A stretch of 64,000 nucleotides of DNA from Zantedeschia hybrid cultivar. Its lineage: Eukaryota; Streptophyta; Magnoliopsida; Alismatales; Araceae. The notes beneath the pieces were generated by a model, which was given only the letters and a program-made list of their open reading frames with translations, was not told the DNA's origin and searched no databases. How positions within the stretch are numbered: position 1 is the first letter of the stretch; each line of letters starts with the position of its first letter. The position numbers were made by a program, and so were the translations under genes. Positions 40,164-49,592 of this stretch are shown piece after piece. The stretch is from NCBI GenBank assembly GCA_030544215.1, contig JARZZO010000016.1:40012001-40076000 (forward strand). The letters are read 5' to 3'.

Positions 40164-41789
40164 TTGGAAGCTTTTTATGCTGAGGTGGACTGCCACAGGA
40201 AGAAGGTGCGCTTCTCTATTCCGGACACCCCGACCTTCTTTTTCCAAGGTATTAGGCTTTCTTCTCGAGGTATTCTCATTTCTGCCTTTAAGGCACGGAG
40301 GTTGCTTGCTGGTGGCTGCGAGGCTTTCCTTGCCTCTGTTGTTGTTTATGATGTCCGTGATAGTCCCAGTCCTTGGGAGGTGCCCGTGGTATGTGACTTC
40401 GTAGATGTGTTTCCTGAGGAGCTGCCTGGCCTTCCTCCTCAGCGAGAGGTCGAGTTTACCATCGAGCTTGCACCAGGTACGGCGCCCTTGTCTAAGGCCC
40501 CGTATCGGATGGCGCCAGCCGAACTCGCTGAGTTGAAGGCGCAGTTGCAGGAGTTGCTGGATAAGGGTTTCATTCGTCCCAGTACATCTCCATGGGGTGC
40601 TCCAATTCTGTTTGTCAGGAAGAAGGATGGTTCTTTGAGATTGTGCATCGATTATAGGCAGCTGAACCAGGTGACAATAAAGAATAAGTACCCGCTTCCA
40701 AGGATCGATGATTTGATGGATCAGCTGCAGTCCGCGAAGGTGTTTTCCAAGATGGACCTGAGATCTAGATATTATCAGATGAGGATCCGGGATGTGGATG
40801 TTAGTAAGACGGCTTTCAGGACTCGGTATGGACATTATGAGTTTTTGGTTATGCCCTTCGGCTTGACCAATGCTCCGGCGGCCTTTATGGATCTCATGAG
40901 TAGAGTCTTCAGGATCTACCTGGATCAGTTTGTGGTTGTATTTGTTGATGATATTCTGATCTATTCTTCTTCTAAGGACGAGCACGCCGCTCTTCTTCGG
41001 ACAGTATTGCAGGTCCTGAGGGAGCACCAACTTTACGCCAAATTTAGCAAGTGTGAATTTTGGCTAGACGAGGTGCACTTCCTTGGGCATGTTATTTCTG
41101 GCGAAGGTATCGCGATGGATCCAGCCAAGATTGAGGCGGTGATGGATTGGAGCAGGCCGACTTCAGTGACTGAGATCAGGAGCTTTCTGGGGCTTGCCGG
41201 TTATTACAGGCGGTTTGTTCAGGGGTTTTCTTCTATAGCGGCCCCCTTGTCGAGGTTGACTCGAAAGGGAGTTCGTTTTGTGTGGACCGAGGAATGTGAG
41301 CAGAGTTTTATTGAGTTAAAAACTCGCCTCACGTCAGCCCCAGTGCTGATGCTTCCATCTGGGTCAGGTGGATTCGTGGTTTACTCAGATGCGTCCCATC
41401 GAGGTTTGGGCGCAGTCCTAATGCAGCATGGCAGGGTAGCTGCTTATGCTTCTCGGCAGCTGAAGAAGCATGGGGAGAACTATCCTACCCATGATTTGGA
41501 ACTTGCAGCTGTGGTGTTTGCACTTAAGATCTGGAGACATTACTTATATGGAGAGAAATTTCAGGTTTTTACTGATCACAAGAGCCTGAAATATGTGTTC
41601 ACTCAGAGAGACCTGAATTTGAGGCAGCGGAGGTGGATGGAGTTCATTAAGGATTATGACTTTGACCTTTTTTTATCATCCGGGCAAGGCGAATGTGGTG
41701 GCAGACGCTTTGAGTCGGAAGACGGTCATGTCATACCTTATGATTCGAGAGTGGAAATTGTTCGAGCAGGTGGTGGAATCTTCCTTTAG
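40164..41789 (+). pseudogene. pol: Tekay-like reverse transcriptase and RNase H
   Basis: 541 codons in the same frame as the segment before it. RT has L-C-I-D-Y-R-Q-L-N, the catalytic F-V-D-D in V-F-V-D-D-I-L-I-Y-S and P-F-G-L-T-N-A-P. The usual D-L-R-S-G-Y-H-Q is D-L-R-S-R-Y-Y-Q here, two substitutions at conserved positions. RNase H follows with Y-S-D-A-S-H-R-G-L-G, E-L-A-A-V and F-T-D-H-K-S-L. An extra T in a T run near 41667-41673 shifts the frame within the RNase H end, so the last ~40 residues are out of frame. No start codon is expected because this is polyprotein. Confidence 0.9.
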
Positions 41790-43254
41790 GGTTCCACGTG
41801 AAGATGACAGAGCCGTGCTGGTCAGTTTGACTGTGAGACCAGCTGTGTATCATGCCGTGATTGAGGCTCAGAGGGCAGATGCTGAATTACCACAGATTCT
41901 CCAGAGGTCAGAGGTGGAATTATGGGACGACGGTACTGTCAGGTTCAGAGGCAGACTTTATGTTCCGACTGAGGAGGACGTGCGCAGATGTGTTCTTGAT
42001 GAGGCACACCGTTCGAGATATGCAGTGCATCCTGGGACGACCAAGATGTACCATTGTTTGAGGAGGCACTTCTGGTGGCCCGGTATGAAGAAAGATGTGG
42101 CTGAATATGTGGCTAGATGTATGACTTGTCAGCAGGTTAAAGCCGAGCATCAGAGACCTGGAGGGTTGCTGCAGCCCTTGCCGATTCCAGAGTGGAAATG
42201 GGAGCACGTGACGATGGACTTTGTGATGGGATTGCCTACATCCCCTAGCAGGAGAGACGCCATCTGGGTCATCGTTGATCGGCTGACCAAGTCGGCACAC
42301 TTCCTAGCCATTAAGAAGGACTGGTCAGTCGGCAAGCTGGCAAAGTTGTTTGTAGACCGGATCATCTCTCTGCACGGGGTACCTTTGTCCATTGTACCAG
42401 ATCGAGATCCGAGGTTTACTTCCAGGTTCTGGAAGAGCTTTCAGAAGGCATTGGGCACTCAGTTGGCTTTCAGCTCGGCCTACCATCCCGAGACTGACGG
42501 GCAGTTGGAGAGGACCATTCAGACCTTGGAGGATATGCTCAGGGCATGTTTCCTAGACTGGGGACGTTCTTGGGAGCAATATTTGTCCACAGTAGAATTT
42601 GCCTACAACAACAGTTACCATTCCAGTATCGGCATGGCGCCTTACGAGGCCTTGTATGGGCGACCGTGTCGATCCCCGGTGTGTTGGTCCGAGATCGGTG
42701 AGAGGCATATAACAGGACCAGAGTTAGTGCAGCAGTGTGCTGAGATTGCCAAGACAGTTCGGCAGAGGTTGACCGCAGCTCAGAGTAGGCAGAAAAGTTA
42801 TGCAGACGTCCGACGGAGACCACTTGAGTTTGAAGTTGGGGACCACGTGTTCCTCCGAGTCTCACCCTCCAAGGGTGTGATGAGATTCGGGAAGCGAGGC
42901 AAGCTGAGTCCGCGATATATTGGGCCTTTTCCCATTCTTGCTCGAATTGGGGAAACCGCGTATCAGCTGGCCTTGCCGCCCAGTCTTGCAAGAGTGCACG
43001 ATGTGTTCCATGTTTCCTTGCTGAGAAAGTATGTTCAGGATCCGTCCCATGTGTTGGATTTTTCAGAGTTGGAGGTCGCTGAGGACCTGTCCTTTCCAGA
43101 GTATCCTGTTTGTATTGAGGATCGCAGAGAACAGGTCCTGCGGAACAAGATTGTACCGTTGGTCAAGGTGATTTGGCAGTACCGCTCCGGAGGTGAGGCA
43201 ACCTGGGAGGGAGAGGATGAGATGCGGGAGCAATTCCCTTACCTCTTTTCGTAA
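41656..43254 (+). CDS. pol: Tekay-like integrase with C-terminal chromodomain
   Basis: 532 codons after the frameshift. The first part completes RNase H (H-P-G-K-A-N-V-V-A-D-A-L-S-R). Integrase has the HHCC zinc module (H-R-S-R-Y-A-V-H, C-M-T-C-Q-Q), the core acids in M-D-F-V, V-P-D-R-D-P-R-F and Y-H-P-E-T-D-G-Q-L-E-R, and the G-P-F-P-I-L-x-R-I-G region. The last ~50 residues (from about V-L-R-N-K-I-V-P-L-V-K-V to E-A-T-W-E) form a chromodomain-like module as in Tekay/Del/Reina elements, which guides integration to heterochromatin. This frame is intact to its stop, but it depends on the broken upstream polyprotein. Confidence 0.9.
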   Translation: MTLTFFYHPGKANVVADALSRKTVMSYLMIREWKLFEQVVESSFRVPREDDRAVLVSLTVRPAVYHAVIEAQRADAELPQILQRSEVELWDDGTVRFRGRLYVPTEEDVRRCVLDEAHRSRYAVHPGTTKMYHCLRRHFWWPGMKKDVAEYVARCMTCQQVKAEHQRPGGLLQPLPIPEWKWEHVTMDFVMGLPTSPSRRDAIWVIVDRLTKSAHFLAIKKDWSVGKLAKLFVDRIISLHGVPLSIVPDRDPRFTSRFWKSFQKALGTQLAFSSAYHPETDGQLERTIQTLEDMLRACFLDWGRSWEQYLSTVEFAYNNSYHSSIGMAPYEALYGRPCRSPVCWSEIGERHITGPELVQQCAEIAKTVRQRLTAAQSRQKSYADVRRRPLEFEVGDHVFLRVSPSKGVMRFGKRGKLSPRYIGPFPILARIGETAYQLALPPSLARVHDVFHVSLLRKYVQDPSHVLDFSELEVAEDLSFPEYPVCIEDRREQVLRNKIVPLVKVIWQYRSGGEATWEGEDEMREQFPYLFS

Positions 43255-43341
43255 GTCTCCTTGTGAACTTGTATCCCTGTTTTGACCTTGTTAATTCTAG
43301 CAGTCAATTTCGGGGGCGAAATTCTTTTAAGGGGGGGAGAT
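43255..43341 (+). other. 3' untranslated stretch and polypurine tract
   Basis: Short leader to the 3' LTR, ending in AAGGGGGGGAGA (43329-43340), which primes plus-strand DNA, directly before TGTAAGG at 43342. The preceding 'gggcgaaattctttt' matches the two gag-only elements. Confidence 0.88.
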
Positions 43342-43424
43342 TGTAAGGATCGAGACTTTCGGATCTGGTTTTCGGGGTCGGACCCTGTAGTTCTGGCCCT
43401 AGTGGGGACTGAGGTCCTGTGACG

Positions 43425-43715
43425 ATTCGCGTCAGGACCTCGAGACGCGTTTTGAACGGCGTCCACCGATGCAGACGCGTTTCAGGTTCTGCCACGTGGG
43501 CTGGCTTTGGGCCGCGAGAGTACGGCCCTGTCGTGTCGTCTGAACGGCGTCCGCGTGGGACGACGCCTTTCAGACTGCGACTCTGGGATTGTCAGATTAC
43601 AGCCCTGACATGTGGCCTGAACGGCGTCTGCGTAGGACGACGCGTTTCAGAGTCTTGTCAGAGCGGCCGTCACGTCACCTGATAGACGTCCGTGGATGTC
43701 GACGCATTTTAGCCA
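43425..43715. repeat. GACGC palindrome cluster in Tekay-like LTR (5 units)
   Basis: Units near 43425, 43452, 43538, 43616 and 43679. 43538 pairs GTCTGAACGGCGTC with GACGCCTTTCAGAC. All lie in the U3-side 400 bp. The matching units in the 5' LTR are at 33604-33905. Confidence 0.85.
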
Positions 43716-44276
43716 GTCTCTAGTTAACCCCGCCAGCCCTCCTTCTTTCCCTTACTTTTCTTCCTTCTCTCTTTCTCTCCTTCCCTTCCGGCGAACACGT
43801 CGGCGATTCCTCCGCCTCCCTCTTTTCCTCCCACCATTTCATCTCTCCCTCCACTCCATCCTCTGCCTAGCTCCTACCACTACCACCTCCACTTCCACTG
43901 CGGCGTTCCACTCTCCGGACGGCGGCCGACGTGACGGTGGAGTAAGGACGACCACGGCGGTACCGGCGGCGGCGTGGGGCGAGACGGGTGGACGGCTTGA
44001 AGCTTGGAGGAGTTCAAGTATCCGGTAGGGTGATGGTTCCCATAGCATCGTGTTTAAGCCATGTTTCCCCCGTTTAAGCATGTTATGGATCTTTGGTTTT
44101 GGGGGGTAGAACAAGCATGTTTAGGAGTTCTTTTTGACGATATGGGGAATTTTTATGAATGTGTTTTCCTGTTGATCGAATTGCTCCTCTTTCTCCTTTG
44201 TTTTTGGGTGATTGTGGGGCTGTTTGGGTTGAAAAGGGAGCCCTCGGGCTCATGGCAGACTCTGGTTCCTGGGGAT

Positions 44277-44645
44277 GAAAGACGTCGTGCATGGACGATG
44301 CCTTTTTGAAGGGCGTCGGGCCATCATGACGCCTTTTAGATAGGAATTGCCTGACCGAGAGTCTGCCAATTCGGGGATTATGGGACTAAAAGACGTCATG
44401 GGTGGGCGACGCGTTTTGAATAGTGTCGGGTAGCCATGACGCCTTTTAAGGCAGAAATCCCCTGAGTAAGGCCTTTGGAATTCCTGGTTTTCTGTGCTAA
44501 ATGGCGTCTGAGGATGTCGACGCCTTTCAAAAGGCGACCACTGGTGTCAATGCCTTTTAAGGCCTGATTCTGAAGACAGTGTTTTACATAAACCAATACA
44601 TGGAGCTTGAATGGCGTCGGCCTTGGGCGACACGATTCAAGACAG
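44277..44645. repeat. GACGC palindrome cluster in Tekay-like LTR (7 units)
   Basis: Units near 44277, 44311, 44385, 44416, 44499, 44529 and 44608, mostly as back-to-back pairs about 110 bp apart. The pairs resemble those of the gag-only LTRs, but with different centre sequences. Confidence 0.82.
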
Positions 44646-45691
44646 AACCTCACTAATTCATGCCAGTAAAATGTGTTCATACTGCTAGATAGATGGTTAG
44701 TGCATGTTTTGGTGTACACGGTAGAGATGGATTCTGCATGACCGGGTGATACTATTGTGTGTGTTATGCGATCGCGGACTTTTCACGTGACCGGATCGTA
44801 CTGTGCCGGGTTCTGGTGTTTTGTGTTACTGTGGACCTGGAGTGACATTGTAGCGCTTTATCACCCTGTGCTGGTGGGGGCGTGAGGACAGTGCCGGTGG
44901 GGGCGTGGGCGGGGTGACGCCTAGTGAGAGAGGGTCACCTGGTGAACCCCGGGGTCAGCTAGTACCGGTGTCGGTGTGGTACATTCGGAGAGTCACTCGT
45001 GCTGAGGGAAGGAGTAACCACCTGAGCCAGTTGGGCCGGAGTAGCTAGAGTGCTATCCGAGGGGTTACTGCTTGGTCTCAGCGGGTCGAGGTTTTTCCCA
45101 CCGTTGTTTGTGTGGTTGACGTGTTCTATCGAGGCGACAGTTGTGGGTTCCCTTGTCGGTTAGTTTAGAAATATGCATGTTTAATACACTTCGACTGCAT
45201 GTGATTTCACGTTGAGAATTAGGAATTGTACCTACTATTGTGCTTGTTACATTACCGTTAGCTGTATTTTACACTTGTGGGTGTGTGCGTGGGCAGTGGG
45301 GATCGAAGGATCCCTACTGAGTCTTGTCTTGAGACTCACCCCTGCGGTTTTCAGGTGAGGACTCCCAGCAGACCTAGAGCGGCGTGTGCGGCCGTGTGTT
45401 GAGCGCCTTCAGCGGTTGTTCCGGGGTATGCCCCGATGTAGTTGTTATTTATTTCTGGCCTGTATGTTTAATTATTTCTTTTCAGTTGGAGTATGTAATT
45501 ATTTGCTGTATCGAGTCGCATTGTAATAATTTTAATTCCTGTACTTTCATTTCAATTCAATGCGATGTGAATGTTTAGCTTAGTTTATTATTTATTTCCC
45601 AGACTTACTAGATCCTGGTTTGGTTCCAAATTAATAATTCGGCACCTATTTAGTAATCGGATCTCCGATTATAGGGTGGCGGGTCGTTACA

Positions 45692-45925
45692 TTAATAGTA
45701 ACTCTGACTTCGATGAATCTCCTTTCAAGTAAGGTGATACATTCTTGCTCCTTTGCTTTCTAACTTTAACATAGATAAGATTTGTAGTTTTTAGGAAGTA
45801 GTTGGGGGCCATTATATTGGGTGAAGTTTTGCAAAATCTCAGTAGCAACTCGCAGTTTGATGAATCTCATTTAAAGTAAGGTGATACATTTCTGCTCCTT
45901 TGGTTTTGATTTTTTTATTGCTTGA
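45692..45925. repeat. Exon-like repeat, right of the nested insertion
   Basis: Resumes the unit broken at 25084 (ttaatagtaactctgacttc) and includes the donor-like ctttcaagtaaggtgatac, then a second copy near 45820. Together with 24780-25084 it restores continuous ~145 bp units. Confidence 0.8.
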
Positions 45926-45959
45926 TTTTCTGCTCCTTCACAAACTCCAATATATTGCA

Positions 45960-46620
45960 TGTAGTAATAATGTTAGAACGTTACCATGATTAGCGGGACC
46001 CTTATTTGAACTTCAAAAGCAATGCGCATACAGTTGCTAAAGAAGTCAAATTAGCTTTGCAATTGAATACATAAATCCTCTAGCTCCATTAGTTCACATT
46101 CGTCTATCTATGAATTGAAATGGTGCATTCCAGTTGTCACCCTGTAACCTTTGAGCATGTCTTCCAATTTCCTGATTTCATTAAAATCTCCCAAAACACA
46201 CCATGTTAAGGAAAACTTAATTTTGCATTCCACCACTTCCTTGCATAGGACTTGTCTTCCGTTAATACTACACCCGACAACATCCAACATTGATCCCCGA
46301 TATTCAAAAGCTAACCCCTCCACATATTCAAATCCCAAGCTATTAGTATACCTCCAGATGATCCTTCCTCCTTTGCTTTTATCTACCTCTTTAAAACCAG
46401 TTACCATCTTTTCCATGTCTTTGGTGAACATTCCATACTTAGATTATTGCAGACACAAAATCCCTACACGACGTTATCTCGCCAAACTTCTCGTAGCCTT
46501 TTGCATAGCTTGTTCTTATAAGCCTAAGATATTCCACAATGCAATACTCATCTTGCTAACAATATACCTCTTTGTGACCCTGAGGAGATCTCATTGGATC
46601 ACTGATAAAGTGTTAAATTG
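45960..46620 (-). pseudogene. LINE (L1-type) endonuclease fragment
   Basis: On the minus strand the frame 46108-46431 contains W-C-V-L-G-D-F-N-E-I-R, the G-D-F-N metal-site motif of the apurinic-type endonuclease of plant L1 LINEs, preceded by a G-G-R-I-I-W segment seen at the matching place in those proteins. No RT region follows and the frame breaks on both sides, so only an ORF2 N-terminal scrap remains. The limits given are approximate. 46621-46755 is AT-rich with nothing recognisable. Confidence 0.55.
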
Positions 46621-47211
46621 ATCGTTTAACGGCAACCATATGCATCATACTCATGTTTTTATCTGTAAAATAACATGAAATGTTAGATAATTGTGTAACA
46701 AATCCAACGGTACCAATTTCATCAAATTCTGACTTAAAAACATCGTCATTTCATGTGATCAAAGGAGTGTAGCGCATTTGCGGTTTTTCGACAAAACCGA
46801 GACGAAATGAATAAATATGATGATATTTTTATGATAATGCGCTAAATTATATTTATTTGATGTGAACAGGACATGCCGATGATGCAGTGCAGCTGGAGGA
46901 GTTTTCGAAAATTTGAGAGAGGTCTAGTGTGCGGATTTCAACTAAAACAGGGGTAAAAATCCAATTTGATTCCTTCATTCGCTGGAGTTTCCTAAAACCC
47001 ACTATTTCCTTCCGTCTCCGATTTCCTAAACACATCCCTTCCTTTATTTTAAAAAATCCTCTCTCTCTTTCTCGTTTTAGAAAGTCGAATCCTATTTCTT
47101 TTCCAATTTCCTCTTCCTCTCCAGATCCAAATCCTATCCCTTCTCCAAATCTCCCACATATCCTCCTCCTTTTCAAACTCAAACCCGGCAGCCTCTCCTC
47201 CTTCTCCTCTC

Positions 47212-47218
47212 TATAAAT
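47212..47218 (+). promoter_or_regulatory. TATA-like box in Athila-like LTR
   Basis: CTCTATAAATCTCTC context: a TATAAAT core within the LTR, upstream of a CT-rich transcribed-type stretch and about 1.45 kb before the primer site. Confidence 0.5.
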
Positions 47219-47848
47219 CTCTCATCTCCTCTTTCTCTTCCTCCGCCGTCCCTGTTCTCTTTTCGTTTTTTTTTATTTTCCAGCAATTTTTCCTCCCTCT
47301 TCTCTTCCAACCTTTTCAGCACTCTCTCTTCTCTCATCTTCCCACGCATCTCCCTCTCTCTCCCTCTGTTTTCTCCCCCACTCGTTTTTATTTCCCAGCA
47401 GATTCCCTCTCTCTCTCTCGGTTTTCCCACGCCTCTCTCTTCCTCCCTCTCCCTCTCCTGCAGCCTCTCTATCTCTTCCTTATTTCTTCTCTCTCTCGCC
47501 GTCCACGCACCTACCCTCTCTCTCTGGTTTATTTTCCTCTCTCTCTGTTCTTGCTCCCTCGCCGTCTCTCTCTCTATCTCCTCTCCACCGCACCTGCACA
47601 TACCCGGAATCAGCCGCCTGCAAGCTCCACGTCCAAGCAGCAGCCGGCCTCCGTGTGCTTCCGTGCATGCTCCCCAACGAAGCTCCTCCTGCAGCCACGC
47701 ATAGCAGCCTCCTCCACGGCGAACCTGCATCACCCGAGCTCCACGGCAAGCCTGCATCTCACGTTGGTGAAGCCCAGCCAGCAAGCTCGTGCACAGCCGC
47801 CAATCTGCATGCACGTGTGGTGAAGACAGCCGCAGCCTTCCAACAGCA

Positions 47849-47960
47849 ACGTGTACCCAGCAGCAAGCTTCTCCAACGTGTACCCAGCAGCAACGTGCAG
47901 CAGCAAGCTTCTCCAACGTGTACCCAGCAGCAACGTGCAGCAGCAAGCTTCTCCAAGCAC
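47849..47960. repeat. 40 bp tandem repeat in Athila-like LTR
   Basis: TACCCAGCAGCAACGTGCAG starts at 47881 and 47921, with a shorter copy before at about 47853. CAG-rich units at a 40 bp period within the LTR. Confidence 0.8.
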
Positions 47961-48663
47961 CCCACGCAGCAGCTGTCCCAACCTCCAGCCTTCCTCCAGC
48001 TGTCCCAGCCGTGAACCAGCAAGCAGCCCTGCGTTTCCAGCAGCCCACACGTTTCCAACAGCAAACCTGCGGCAGCAACATGAAGCTTGGACCACTGCGC
48101 CACCCCCTTTCCTTGTGGTCCACTGCACCGGCAGACCCACATATTGTTGTTGTGTTGCTCTTTCTATTTCCCCCACTAGTATAGTTATGGGTTATTTAAT
48201 TATAGTTAGTTGTTAGTTAGTTGATGATTATTGATGTTTTATTAGTTATTGATGTTTTATTAGGTTATTTGATTTATGATAATTAAGGGTTTACACAATT
48301 AAACAATAATTGTTATTTTGTTGTTATAATTTTTTAGTTGTGTTTATTATTCAATTGTGATTGTGTTTAATTTAAAAAAAAGAAAAGAAAAGAAAAAGAG
48401 ATTTGTTTAATTTATGTAATTCTGATTTTAGATAACAATAGTTAATTTAATGTTAGTTTGAATAAGTAGTTAGTGCACTTAAATTTTCATCTCTTTTTAG
48501 ATAACTAAACTCCAAAGTTTTCAAAATTAAGATTCTATCTCCCTGTGGATCGACTCGGACTCACCACTATTAAATTTCCAAATTTTGATTTGAGTGAGCC
48601 GGATAAATTTAGATTGAACGTTTTCATGTGTTTAACGACGCACAATTCGAAACGATCAATTTT

Positions 48664-48681
48664 TGGCGCCGTTGCCGGGGA
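48664..48681 (+). other. tRNA-Asp type primer binding site
   Basis: TGGCGCCGTTGCCGGGGA, complementary to the 3' end of plant tRNA-Asp and the usual primer site in Athila-group elements. It fixes the 5' LTR end just upstream and the + orientation of the element. Confidence 0.88.
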
Positions 48682-49592
48682 GTTAGATTTTTAATTTTGA
48701 TTATCTTGGATTTAGTGTAATTATTCTTTAGCTAACCTTATTTTTCTTATTTTTGCAGGTATATTGAAAAAAAAAAAAAGGAAAGCGAAATCATGGTAAG
48801 TGTGTTCCAACTTTCTATGTTTCAATTTCCTGACTTTAGTTAGTTTCCATTTTTGTAGTTTCTAGTTTAGATAGGTTTCCATTAACTAAAAAAGGAATAA
48901 AAAGAAGAACATCCAAATTTAAAAATCTCAATTTCCAAGATTAGAAACCTTCCATGTTAGGTCATGCATCATTTAGGACTGCATTTTTAGAATGTTTCCT
49001 TTCTTGTAAATTTCCATTTTGTTGAAGATTGCGGGTGACAAGGTGAGATCTCTACCTTCCTTAAATACCATGTTCATGAATTTCCATGATTGCATAGAAC
49101 CCCTTGTTTGAATTGGTTGTGCACTTCACATAAAAATATCTTAAGGGCAAGTTCATTAACAAAATAAGGTGGGGATTTGATTACCCTTCCTTGGCCTAAA
49201 AACAACCACCCCTTGCACTCTTTCATTAACCCAAGTCCATTAAAAGTGAGTAGGAATTCAATTTAGGGTTCACAATGAGATTTGGGTTTAGCTTGAGCCC
49301 ACTATCACTTTTGGAAACCGGTGTCTAAGGCTAGAGGTCAATGGCAAACGCTTAAGTGGGTCAGTGGTTCTTTAATTAGGTCCCTACGAAAGTAGGGGGA
49401 GCCTCCCACCACCCCACCTCTTACCTGGCCGATTGATAATTGTGAGGGTGGACTTGAATTAAACCTAGATTAATTTGTGAGAAACACATCATGTGGGCTA
49501 GTTTAACTATAGTTGTCTTAGGAATAATTGTGTGATAACTTGTTTGCATCATTAATAAAAATAAAAAAAAAATAAAAAAAAAGATTTTCAGC
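48682..49592 (+). other. Athila-like leader
   Basis: About 900 bp without a significant frame, ending in an A-rich tract (49555-49580) right before the ORF start at 49593. No other signal seen. Confidence 0.6.

Larger units (their letters stand above)
25085..45691 (+). mobile_element. Tekay/Del-like chromovirus with two nested insertions
   Basis: The element runs TGTAAGGATCG...GGGTCGTTACA and is flanked by TTAAT at 25080-25084 and 45692-45696. Removing the two inserts (25159-33591 plus one target copy, and 34110-36812 plus one target copy) leaves a 5' LTR of 2361 bp, a tRNA-iMet primer site, gag, protease, RT, RNase H, integrase with a chromodomain, a polypurine tract and a 2350 bp 3' LTR. 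The 11 bp length difference is a duplicated tgccacgtggg. About 40 differences in the 1774 bp I compared by eye give roughly 2% LTR divergence. Gag-pol has three lesions, so this copy is not functional alone. Confidence 0.92.
43342..45691 (+). repeat. Tekay-like 3' LTR
   Basis: 2350 bp uninterrupted LTR, TGTAAGGATCG...GTCGTTACA, the reference for the fragmented 5' copy. It has about 12 GACGC palindromes in two clusters (43425-43715 and 44277-44645) and the terminal stem-loop TAATCGG-ATCT-CCGATTA at 45654-45671. Confidence 0.95.
46756..48658 (+). repeat. Athila-like 5' LTR
   Basis: About 1.9 kb ending GATCA six bases before the primer site. It has a TATA box at 47212-47218, a long CT-rich stretch (47040-47600) typical of plant LTR leaders, and a 40 bp tandem repeat at 47849-47960. 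The large minus-strand frames here (for example 47179-48123) arise from the purine-rich complement and are not genes. Confidence 0.65.

Noticed and set aside
40101..41030. 309-codon minus-strand frame
   Set aside because: Antisense shadow of the RT gene, with no known motif.
47179..48123. 314-codon minus-strand frame and overlapping frames in 47480-48216
   Set aside because: Lies antisense in the CT-rich leader and CAG repeat of an LTR; composition is purine-driven with no domain.
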